From Piliocolobus tephrosceles (Eukaryota > Chordata > Mammalia > Primates > Cercopithecidae): 64,000 nucleotides of DNA. The notes beneath the pieces were generated by a model, which was given only the letters and a program-made list of their open reading frames with translations, was not told the DNA's origin and searched no databases. This document shows, in pieces, positions 25,901-37,900 of the stretch (position 1 is its first letter; every line of letters starts with the position of its first letter). The DNA lies in contig NC_045452.1 in the NCBI RefSeq assembly GCF_002776525.5, positions 25,989,349 through 26,053,348 of the forward strand, given 5' to 3'. The position numbers were made by a program, and so were the translations under genes.

Positions 25901-28900
25901 TATAGTAAGTTGGTAATCCTAAGTAAAATGCTTTTCTGAGCTCTGTGCATTCCGGCAAATCACTGAACCTGAGGTGAGAAGCCCTGATTTGTAATCAGCG
26001 GGAAGAGGCTCCTCAGGCAGCCTGGTAGCCCCATCCGTAACTGGTGTCTGAAATGAAGTCCGTTTGGTGGGACTGAGCTCTTAGCCTGTGGGGTCAACTC
26101 CAGGTAGTTGATGTTAGAATCGGACTGAATCGTAGGACACCCCGTTGGTATCAGATAAGCAGAGAGTTGCTGTTGGAATGACATGTTGGGTGTCAGGAAA
26201 AAACCACGCAGAACTCCTTAAGCAGACTGGTTGAAAGCAGACTGACTACATCTCATCTGGGGGTGCGTCTCCCCCCAAGAGCACATTTCACATCTCATTC
26301 CCCGGTTGATTGGACAAGACCCTTCCTGGTCTTTAAGTTCTGTTTTCTTCCTCCCTTTGTCTCTGTGAAGAAAGTCAGCTGCATGAAAACCATCCTCTGG
26401 GCAGAAATTAGTGCTGTCGGAGCCACACAGAGGTACCCTCCTGTGCCCCCTGGCCCCCACCAGGCCGCGTCTCCTCCTGCCTGTTGCAATCAGCCCTCGT
26501 CCGACTCTTTGTGGAAGTAATTAAAACGTAACTGTCATAGCTCTGGGGGAGACAGGCTGCAGATCCTGATTATCATTCAGAAGGATCTAAAGGAAAAGTA
26601 CTTGTTTTTAATTCTGGTTAAAGCAAAATCTCGTAAGGCGTGCGTGATGGAGTGGTGTGCACGAGCACAATTAATGCACATCCTAGACATCTGCCCGCAG
26701 GATTCGGGGTTGGCAAATGAGTGCGTCCCTAAAAATAATGACTAGTGCTATCTTTAAAAAGTCTTTTGTGACACAGCGGATTAAGATGGATGGCCTGGGA
26801 AGTACAGCGGCAGCATGAGCTGTGGTATCCAGGAATAAATTGTACCTCCTCGGGGTGGCGGTGGAATTGGGCCGTGAACGGTTTTTGCTTCCCAGAGCGG
26901 ACTGCCGTGGCCTGCTGCGTGGGATTTGATTTTAATCTTTCTGTTTGTTATTTTTAGGTTTGGTCTGGGACCGGGTTCGAGATCCAGATGTGATTTTTTT
27001 TTTTCTTTTTTCAGTTTTCTGTATAGCAGCAACATTGTCTCTTGTGTGTTTCCTAACAAGACTGAGTTCTGAGCACGGCAGCCTCTGGAACCAAATGTCT
27101 GCATGCCTAGGAGACCTTTCTAGAAAGGCCGTAGATGGCCCTGCAGTTTGAGCCCCTTTCTGTGGGTCTGTGCCTGCTTTAGCCACTGGGAATATGGCAT
27201 TGAACAAAACACAGGCCCCGCCTGGGAGGAGCTGCCAGGCCAGCTGGGAAGACAGACCTGATGAGTGAAAATGAGATCACGTGGCCTGCATGCTCCAAAG
27301 AAGGCTAAGGCAGGAAACAGGACTATTTTCTCCCCACTGAATTGTCCTGGTATCCTTGTTAATATCAGTTGACTGTGATGTGAGATTTATCTTGGACGCC
27401 TCTTTCTGTTCCATGGGTCTGTGTCTACCTTGATGTCAGTCCTGCAGTTTTGATGACTGGAGCTTTGTAGTCAGGTTTGAAACGGTGGAGTGGGGTCCTC
27501 CAGTTTTGTTCATCTTTTACAGATTGTTTTGGCAATCCCGGAGTCCCTTGAATTTACATGTGCATTTTATTATTATTATTATCATCATCATTATTATTAT
27601 TTTTAGATGGAGTCTTGCTCTGTTGCCCAGGCGGGAGTGCAGTGGTGCAATCTCAACTCACCGCAACCTCTGCCTCCCAGGTTCCAGTGATTCTCCTGCC
27701 TCAGCCTCTAGAGTAGCTGGAATTGCACACACCACCATGCCCGGCTGATTTTTATATTTTTAGTAGAGACAGGGTTTCACCATGTGGGCCAGGCTGGTTT
27801 CAATCTCCAGACCTCAAGTGATCCACCAGCCTCGACATCCCAAAGTGCTGGGATTACAGGCATGAGCCACCGCAGCCTCTATATGCATTTAAAACCTGCT
27901 TGTCAAGTTCTTTAGAAGCCATCTGGAGAGTGATTAATTTGTAAAAATGATACTTATTATCTTTTTGAACTGCCAAAGTAATATATGCTACTGAAAACCT
28001 GGAAGACAGAAAAATCCACCAGAAGGCAGGGCTATTTTTTTTTTCATATATGTGTCTTCAGACTTCTCTGCGTTTTTCATTTTTCTTATACAAATGTGGA
28101 ATCATTCCAGAGCTAGTAAGCGTCTGGGGCCACATTTGGCTTAGTACCTTGGGAGAAATTAGAGCTGGAGTTACTGGGTCATATAGTGTGCACAGGGCTA
28201 GGGGTTGACTTATTTTCCTTTCTGAATGAAAGGAAACCTTTCTGAGGTCCAGAGAGGTTAAGTGAGTGACTCAAGGTCACACAGCTAAAACTCTGGTGGA
28301 GCTGGATCTTAATGCAGACCCTACGTATTCATGCCATGCTGTATTTACACAGGCGTGTGCACCAGTGGGTCGGAATTTTAGGGGGTGTTTTAAAATTCTG
28401 CCTGCAAAACTTTCTTTTTTTTTTTTGAGACAGGGTCTTGCTCTGTCACCCAGGCTGGAGTGCAGTGTCCCCATCACAGCTCACTGCAGCTTCCTCCCAG
28501 GCTCAAGCAATCCTTCTGCCTCAGACCCCCGAGTAGCTGGGACAACAGGTGTGCACTGCCACACCTGGCTAATTTAAATATTTTTTTTTGTAAAGACGGG
28601 GTCTCACTTTGTTGCCCAGGGTAGTCTCAAACTCCTGGGCTCAAACAATCCTCCCGCTTCAGCCTCCCAAAGTGGTAGGATTGCAGGTGTGAGCCTCTGC
28701 ACCAGGCAAACCCATTTTAAAGCCATTAGCCAAAAATTATAAAAGACACACAGAATACGACGAGTAGTCGCTTATCTAGTCTTTACGGCATCTTTCGGGC
28801 TTAGGGTTTGCTGGGTGGTCTGAGGAGGTGGAAGAGGCACTGTCGCTGGCCTTACCTGGCTGTCAAGGGCTGAGTGGTTGGTGGAGGGAAGAGGTCTGTG

Positions 28901-31900
28901 GCCTGGGAGGCTGCAGGTGGGAAGGAGGTCAGCCGGGGAGCTGGGAAAATCATGGGGAACCCATGGTGGAAATGAGGGTGGTGAGAGAGTGGAAGCAGGC
29001 AGAGGAGGGCTTCGAAGACCAAAAAGGGTAGTTAGGATTGCTGCTCCATCTGTCTGTAAACTTAGTGTTCCCTCTCAAAGTTAAATGACACACTTTGAAA
29101 ACAAACAAACAACAAAACAAACAAAAAACAAACCCATAAAATCTCACTAAATAGCCAGAGCAAGTTCCCGGGGGGCAGGGCATAGACGCAGGGGCCTGGG
29201 TTCTGTGGCTGGGGAAGTTGGCTCGGGGTCAGTGGCTGGGTCAGTCTTCAAGAGCCACCCTGGGTGGCACTCCAGGTCTCTTGGTCTGGGGGGAATACCC
29301 TGACCCGAGCGGTTTCACGGCCCCCTCCCCTCACAGCCTGGGGGAGAGTCCAGGTTCGGCCCTGTCCCCCTCCCCCCATTCCTGTCACTGTTAGTCCCCT
29401 GTGCTCAGCTCACCGGCAGGGCTCCTCCTGGCTGTCCCCTCTGCCTCCAGTGCTCTTTCCTCAGGTGTCCTGCCTGCTTGCCTTCCTGCCTTCCTGCCTG
29501 CCTTCCCTGGAAAGGAGCAGGCCTGGGGTGTGGGGAGTCCTGTTAGAGACGCTCACGGAACCCCCCCACCCTCCCGTGGGAGGAGCATGGGGAGGTGGGC
29601 CCTGTGCTTAGGGGGTCCAGGGTTAGGGACAGCGCTGGAAGTTGCAGGAGGGCATAAACCGGCCTCAGAAGAGAGTGGGGAGGGAGAAGGGGCCTCAGGA
29701 ACAGGCTGTTCCTGTTCAGCGCCCTCAGGAACGCGCCGTGTGAGGGTTGGGGGAGTCGGGGAGGATCCCCCAAGGGAGGCTGCAGAGGCTGAAAGAGGAG
29801 GGCAGGAAGCCAGTGAGTGTGGGGGTCTGTGGGCCATGGGGGGGTCGGGGGAGGCAGCTCCTTGGGAACTGAGGGGGTTCAGGTGCATCCCTGGGACTCC
29901 CAGGCCAGTGCTCTCCCTTGCCCTGCCGGCCGCCTCGCAGAGATGGCACAGGGTGGAAGCAGGGTGTCTGGTGCTGTGCCCCTGACCTTCAGAGGTGGCG
30001 TTGACAAGACCAGAATGCCACAGGGCCATGCACCTCTGCCTGCAGACTGCCCTTTAATTTATTTTTACCTCTGTTCCTTGTGGGCTTGTGTGTCAGGTTT
30101 GACATTTTTGTGTTACTGGGAAAATAGAGTGTGCTTCACAGAATTTGCCTTGTGGCCAGTGTCGCAGGTTGCAGCTGTTTCTGAGTGACAGGGGACGGTA
30201 TGTTCTGGACTTGTGTCCTTTTGTTCATCTCTGAGAGAGGCCATAAACTCCCATTTCCGAGAGGTTACTGGGACCAATTAGATCACTGCGTTAGTTTCCC
30301 TTGCACAGGAAAATCATGCACTCCGTGCCATTGATCGAGTCCGTTTTATTTGTGGAATAGACATGTCGGAAGCAGGACTGGCCAGGTGGAATTGTGTTCG
30401 GCGGGAGTCCTATCTTTCTATAGGTACTTTCACAATGGAAGCAATTTTCTTCTAAAGCGTATCACCCAGTGAACTGAATAGAAAATCTGTTGCGAAAAGG
30501 CTTAAGAGGAAGGCTGGCCTGGAAAAATGAAACTCACATCCACAAAGAGATTCGTACCTGAACGTTCATGTCAGCACCGCTCACGGTACCTAAAAAGGGG
30601 TGATAACCAAAATAAGCATCAACCAAGGGATGGAGAAACCAAATGTGGTCCCCCATGAGATGGAATAGGATTCAGCATAGGCACGAAAGAAGGACGGAAA
30701 CATGCTGTAACATGGATGAACCTCGAAAACACGCTCAGTGATAGAAACCAGACACGGAAGGGCACACATCATCTGCTCCTGTTTATATGAAATGTCCAGA
30801 AAGCCAAATCCATGGGGAGGGGAAGTAGATTCAAGGCTGTGAGGGGGTGTGGGAGGGAGACAGGGAGAGTGGCTGCTAATGGGCATCGGTTTCTTTGGAG
30901 GGTTGAAAATGTTCTAAAATGGATCATGGTGATGGTTGCACAATTTTGTGAATATCCTAAAAGCCATCGAATCACACACTTTTAAAGGATGAATTGTGTG
31001 GAGTGAGAATTCTATCTCCATAAGGGTGTATGCAAAATGCAGCTGAGGGTGGGCGCACCAAGCTTGTCAGTAATGATGCATAAATTCCCTTTGCTGTCTT
31101 GGGTTAGGGTGGGTTGAGGCTTAGGGTGACCAGGGAGGAATGGTCATCTTGTAGGTCACCTCGACTGTCTTGGGGTGAGCAGAGTGCATTATTACCAATA
31201 CTGCATCATTTGGCCCCCCACCCATACCAAGGTGAACACCAGATGCTCTGGTCCTAGTGGCTGCAGAGTTGTGCAGCCTCTGTCCTTGTGCTAACTCGAC
31301 TTGGTGGTGGCCCCAGAGCTGTGCAGCCTCTGTCTCTGCGTTTGCTCTGGTCCTGGTGGCCACAGAGCTATGCAACCTCTGTCCCTCCACTTGCTCTGGT
31401 TCTGGCAGCTGCAGTGCTGTGCAGCCTCTGTCCCTGTGCTTGTTCTGGTCTTTGTAGTGGCTGTAGAGCGGTGCAGCCTCTGTCCCTGAGCTTGCTCTGG
31501 TCCTTGTGGTGGCTGCCGAGTTTGCGCAACCTGGTCCCAGAGCTGGGCACCCTCTGTCCCTGAGCTTGCTCTGGTCCTTGTGATAGCTGCAGAGTGGTGC
31601 AGCCTCTGTCCCTGTGCTTGCTCTGGTACTGGCGGTGGCCCCAGAGCTGTGCAGCCTCTGTCTCCGTGTTTGCTCTGGTCCTGGTGGCCACAGAGCTGTG
31701 CAACCTCTGTCCTTCCACTTGCTCTGGTTCTGGGAGCTGCAGTGCTGGGCACNNNNNNNNNNGCTTGCTCTGGTCCTTGTGGTGGCTGCAGAGCTGTGCA
31801 CCCTCTGTCTTTGAGCTTGCTCTGGTCCTGGTGGTGGCTGCAGAGCTGTGCAGTCTCTGTGTCTGCACTTTCCCTGGTCACTGCCTCATCCCCGTGGCAC

Positions 31901-34900
31901 TGGCAGAGTGAGGCCGTAACGCCCGTGTCTCCTGCAGGTCCTCCTCGACTGGATTAATGACGTGCTGGTGGAGGAGAGGATCATTGTGAAGCAGCTGGAG
32001 GAAGACCTGTACGACGGCCAGGTGCTTCAGAAGCTCTTGGGTGAGTCCACAGCAGGGACAACTCTGTCCCACCCCCATATCCCTGTAGCAGCCCTGGCCC
32101 GGCCCAGGATTCTCTGCATAGTGACATGGTCCACAGGTCCTAGGAGGACACTAGAAGCTGCAGTGTGCCCTTCCCAGGTGGTGCCCTCAGGCCCTGGGCT
32201 GTGGCTTCAGGGTCCTCTCTCTCCTCGCCGTTTCTACAGAACACCCAGCCGTGGGGCAGCTGCAGGTTGGGGACAGCTTCCAGAACTGCCTGCGGCTCCC
32301 ATTCTGTTGGGGCTCAGACCCACGTTGTGTCCCTGCCACCCGCTTTCGGCTTGAGCTCCTTCAGCTCAGGATGGGAGGCAGCGGGAGGGAAGTGGGTCCC
32401 CAGCGATATTCTGTGAGTGAATGTGTCGCCAAATACATGATAGCCCACGTTCCCTCACCAGGGACGGGCTCTAGTGTCTGCGTTTGCTGGGCGAGGGCAG
32501 GTTAGTGATCTTCCCGGGACTGACTGACACATGGATTGATGGCCAAACTGGTTATTTATTCATCAGATGTTCGATGAGTCCCGAGTGCTGGGTGCCAGGG
32601 ATACAGTGATCTTTGAAACAGACATGGTCCCTGTCCTCAGGAACTTACAGTCTGTGTGAAAAGACAAATATTTTCGAATAGTTACAGTTACTGTTGAGAT
32701 TGGTTGTGATGAGGGCCCTTGGAGATGCCGCAGGTTCTGAGGAGGGGACCCTGGCCTGGCCTGGGGGCGGGGCAGCCTTGCAGCTCGCGCAGAAGAACAA
32801 GCAGGAGTTTCTAGGCAAAGAACGGAAGAGCAGAGTTCGCAGATGATGAATGAGAGGAATTCTCAGACTCGTGGTGGGTTCTCACGGTGCCTGGCACTGT
32901 CGTGTCTCATTGTCGCAATGGCCCTAGGAGGCAGTACTGTCGTCACCTTCAACAGGTGGGGACGTTGAGACTTGCAGTCTCCTGAACAGCCGGGCAGCCT
33001 GACCCCAAGCATAGCTCCCGAACCTGACCACGGGGCCTTTCTCTGACCTGTTTACAGAGCAGCCGTGGGTACAGGGCCTGGGTCAGGCTCTCCTGCACGA
33101 TCACAGTTGGTTTTCACAGCAGCCCTGGGGGTCTGGCTGAATGATCAGATGTCCCTGGTTGTTCCCATGATGCCTTTTTATTTGGACCAAATCACACATG
33201 AATGTTTGTCTCTTCTTTTAGGTTTCTTTCATCTGGACTGCTTTCTCTTTCCCTCTCTCCGTTCTGTTCTGTCCTTCCATCTTTTGTGACGTTTTGGGAG
33301 GGTCCGGGCCTCTTATCTTGTAGGATATCCTCCCATCGGGATCTGTCTGTCTCCTCGCGATGAGATCTGGGTCACATGTTTCTGCTGAGAGTGTGACTGT
33401 GCTGCCTGCGTGCCCTCCTGTGGGCATCACATCAGGAGGGGAACACGACGCCCGGCTGCCTGGCAGTGGTGGTGCTAAGGATTAGACCACTGGGTTCAGG
33501 CAGTGGCCTACGGGTTTCTCCATTGTAAAGGTGCTTCTTTCCTTTTAAAAACACTTTTTTATTTGTTCTATTTTGGTAGAGTCAGGGTCTCACTCAGTTG
33601 CCCAGGCAGGAGTGTAGTGGGGTGAACATAGCTCACTGCACCCTCAAACTCCTGGGCTCCAGTGATCCTCCCGCCTTGGCCTCTAGAGTAGCTAGGACTA
33701 CAGATGTGCACCACCACACGTGTCTAACTGTTTTTTTTTTTTTTTTGAAACGGAGTCTCACTCTGTCACCCAGGCTATAGTGCAGTGGTGCGATCTCAAC
33801 TCACTGCAACCTCTGACTCCCTGGTTCAAGTGATTCTCCTGCCTCAGCCTCCTGAGTAGCTGGGATTACAGGCACATACCACCATGTCCAGCCAATTTTT
33901 GTATTTTTAGTAGAGACGGAGTTTCACCATGTTGGCCAGCCAGGATGGTCTCAATCTCCTGACCTCGTGATCCACCCACCTCGGCCTCCCAAAGTGCTGG
34001 GATTACAGGCATGAGCCACCACGCCTGGCTGGCTAATTGTTTCGTATTTAAAATTTTTCTGTGTTAGAGACAGCATCCTTGCTCTGTTGCCCAGGCTGGT
34101 CTTGAACTGGCCTGAAGCAATTCTCTCATGTTGGCCTCCCAAAGTGTTGAGACTACATGTGTGAGCCACCACACTCAGCCCTCTTTCCTTTTTAATCAGT
34201 GGTCTTTAGAGGGATTGACTCTGAGACTGTGTGAACGTCCTGTTCACCCATGAAGCACTCCCCATGATTTTATCATCCACTGATTATCGATCTCTAAATC
34301 ATGTTAAATATCATCTCTAAATATGATGCTGGAGGTTACAAAATAGTGATTCCTCTGTTTATCATGGCTTCCCCACTTATTAGCTGGCATTTTCTTCTTA
34401 AATTAGCACTTTTCTTCTCCTGTGTCCTGTTTTGTTTTTGAACATCCCCAGAAATAAAATAATACGTTTCCCTGGACTGATGGATTCTTTTATGTTCCAA
34501 AGGGAATGGTAATTAGACAGCAAAATCTGGGCCCTATGGGTGCTCGTGGCTACTGGGGTGTCATTGCTTCTAGTCTCTTTGAGTCAAAAGAAGTAGGAAA
34601 TATATAGCTTTTAAAAATTGTGAATTCACTTACTTCTCATTCCAGTTCAATGCTACAAGTTTCTCCCTTCACTGTTAGCATTCTGCATTCCAATCTCCAG
34701 GGAGAACCTTCGTTCCAGAAATATATTTGCTATTTACTCTGCATACAAAAATAGTGTCAGAATTATGATACCAATACTTATATCAACTACAAACGTGCTA
34801 GGTACAAGGTTTCTTTGCCATTATTTTTTAACTATGCAATATGTACGCTAAGAGTATATAGTCAGAATTCTGTGTTCAGAACTTCACTGAATTAATTGCT

Positions 34901-37900
34901 TTTTGAGTGGTCATGTCATCCATTTGATGTGTAAATAGATTAGTTTCTCTCTGTATTTAGTTTTTGGGTATATGTTTACACTTAATTTTATTTAATATTA
35001 CTTTTAAAAATGTAAAGCATTTACATGCTTCACAAGTCAAAACTGTGAAAATGACATACCTTGAAAGGTCTTAGCCAGGTGTGGTGGCTCAGCCTATCAT
35101 CCCAGCACCTTGAGGGGCTGAGCCAGGAGGATCACTTGAGCCCAAGAGTTTGAGACAAGCCTGGGCCACGTAGTGGGACCTCGTCTCTACAAATTACCAG
35201 ACGTGGTGATGTGCACCTGTATTCCCAACTGCTCAGGAGGCTGGGGCAGGAGGATCACTTGAGCCTGGGAAGTTGAGGCTGCAGTGAGCCATGATTGTAC
35301 CACTGCACTCCAGCCTGGGCAACAGAGTGAGACCCTGTCTCAAAAGAGAGAGAGAGAGAGGGAGATCTCACTGCTTTCTCTTCCACCTATACACTCCCAG
35401 GTAACAATTTTCAATGGATTCTGATTTTATCCTTCTTATGTTTCTTTACAAGTGTCCATACACACAACTACTCTTTTCCCTTTTGTTCCTTGCATAAAAG
35501 GTGGTGTATTTTATACATTCTTTTACACACCTTGCTTGTTTCACTTAATGATATGTTCTAGGAATCCTTCCATGTGGAGACCACCTTTCTTTTTCTTTAT
35601 GGCTGCATTGTACTCCACTGTGTGGATGTTCCTTAGTTTATTCACCCAGTCTCCTATGTGGGGCATTTTTGTCATTTCTAGTATTTTTCTTTCACCAATA
35701 ATATGGTGGGAATATCCTCGTTCAGATGTTGAAGAAACTAGAATTGTTGACTTCAAGTGTAATGAGTTGCTTCCTTGAGCTGACCACTGTAGAGGAAGAA
35801 ATTATCAAATTCGGAGAGGCTTCACCTCTCACCTCTGGGCTTCCCAGGTCTGTTGTGCCTTGGTTGATCTTTCCTGTAGCCACTTTCTGTCTTCCCTGGA
35901 CTGTTCAGTGTGCAGACATGATGTAATATTTCCATTAAAAAATGGCTCCCTTGCTCCTGCAACACTCCAGTTTCTCTGCATCACTCAAATGTATTGACCA
36001 TTAGATTTGGCACCTGATGGGTTATTGGTGGCCCAGATGAGAGCCGTTTTAGCACAGTGATGGGGGTAACATCCTGATCAGGAAGGGTTCAGGGGCAGAG
36101 AACTGTGCCTTTGAGATGCATAATTTCGAGAGGGAGAGAGAGGAAGGGAGTGAGGCTGTGGTTGCTGCAGCTCCTTTTCTTTTTTTTTCTTTTTTTTTTT
36201 TTTGAGATGGAGTCTCGCTCTATCGCCCGGGCTGGAGTGCAATGGCCGGATCTCAGCTCACTGCAAGCTTCGCCTCTCGGGTTTACGCCATTCTCCTGCC
36301 TCAGCCTCCCGAGTAGCTGGGACTACAGGCGCCTGCCACCTCGCCCGGCTAGATTTTTGTGTTTTTTAGTAGAGATGGGGTTTCACGGTGTTAGCCAGGA
36401 TGGTCTCGATCTCCTGACCTCGTGATCCACCCGTCTCGGCCTCCCAAAGTGCTGGGATTACAGGCTTGAGCCACCGTGCCCGGCCGCTGCAGCTCCTTTT
36501 CTTTGTGAGACAGGGTCTCACTCCATCGGCTGACCTGGAGTGCGGTGGTACAATCACGGCTCACTGCAGCATCCACTTCCCAGGCTCAGGTGATTCTTCC
36601 ACCTTAACTGCCCGAGTGGCTGGGAGTACAGGTGCATGCCACCATGCCCAACTAATTTTTTTGTATTTTTTGTAGGTACGAGGCTTTGCCATGTTGCCCA
36701 GGCTGGTCTTGAACTCCTGGGCTCAAGCAGTCCACTCACCTCGGCCTCCCAAAGTATGGGGTTTACAGGCATGAGCCACTGTGCCTGGCCATAGTAGCTC
36801 CTTTTCATGTCTGTCCACTGGAAACCATCCAAGCTGCCTGCTGAAATTACATGTGTGGAGCCCCTGGCACGGTGCCTGGCACAGGTCTGTCATCAATAAG
36901 CAGGAGTTGTTATTGCTGTTGTTTTTTAAACAGATAAATAAATGCCAAGAGCAGAAATAAGGAGTGTCTGACTCCCTGCTGGGTACCCCATCCACCCCAA
37001 GTCCCCTGGGTGACTGGCGCATGATAAACATTTGTTGATTAAGTCAATGAAAAAATTCCTGCAGTTTCATTACCTATAAAGATTGTGGGATCCTCTTGTG
37101 GGAGATGAAACGGGGACAGATAAATGAGTATTGTTTGGATTTTTGGTCCTCAGTGCCATCCACAAGCTCTGGAAGGGATCAGTTATTTGCTGAACAGTCT
37201 TTCAGTTCTGATAGAGCTCTGATATGTTTTCAGGGTCCCCAAATGCCTATGACAGTGGCCTCAAGAACTCAGTGTCCCCTTGTACATGGAATAGCATACC
37301 TTTTCAAGGTCAGCAAGAGATTCCACCTATGTCATCCCCAGCATTGGTGGGGTCAGGACATCCTCTGTCTGGGGTTTTGCTTTTCTTCTCAACCTCCCTG
37401 CTTTGATGGACTGCACAGACAAGCCCCATCCTGGTGGCTTGCCTGGTGTCATCCTGGTGGAGACCCCAAGGGTCTCCCGTGGGCCATCCTGGAGAGTCAC
37501 TGCCACAGATAAGCCCCATCCTGGTGGAAGGGTCTCCTGTGGGCCATCCCGGAGGGTCACTCCCACAGACATGCCCCATCCTGGTGGAAGGGTCTCTCGT
37601 GGGCCGTCCTGGAGGGTCACTCCCACAGACATGCCCCATCCTGGTGGAAGGGTCTCCCCGTGGGCCATCCTGGAGATCTTGGATGTGAAGATTTGGCTGT
37701 TGCTGGTGTTGGCCCTCTGTTGAAGCAGTCCCTCCAACTGGTACTTTGCTCCCTGCCTGAAGCAGATACTTTCTAATATTTTCAGAAGCAAACTTGAATG
37801 TTGTGTTCACTTTCATTTTTTATTTCTGATTCTTTTGCTTGCACCTGTGGCTTCTCCCACCCACTGAGTTGAAACAGTGTGTCTGCAAGCCTTGTGTCTG

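Larger units (their letters stand above)
18760..31937 (+). other. PARVB: PARVB intron, 13.2 kb
   Basis: This is the longest complete intron in the window. It holds six Alus, an MLT1 LTR, two further LTR-like elements, L1 remnants at 27330 and 30560, L2/MIR pieces, and a minisatellite up to 57 bp before the next exon. Unrecognised stretches include 18800-19700, 20300-20860, 21380-22220, 23600-24300, 26220-26930 (unique-looking, AT-rich) and 29080-30550. Confidence 0.9.

Noticed and set aside
29401..30029. Open frames of 158-194 residues on both strands
   Set aside because: GC-rich sequence with open frames on both strands at once, low-complexity composition and no family resemblance.
27330..31025. 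Possible functional L1 open frames
   Set aside because: The L1 pieces at 27330 and 30565 are short and full of stops. No reverse-transcriptase or endonuclease frame remains.
31250..31880. Regularly spaced repeats resembling a CRISPR array
   Set aside because: The units are contiguous and degenerate with no unique spacers, and the genome is primate.
31121..31881. Long open frames on the - strand with repeated Gly-Thr-Glu-Ala units
   Set aside because: They only translate the minisatellite, run through an N gap, and lack any splice or start context. Repeat period and frame openness explain them.
37310..37816. Overlapping frames of 106-168 residues on both strands
   Set aside because: A 60-bp tandem repeat keeps frames open because 60 is a multiple of three. 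No homology was recognised.
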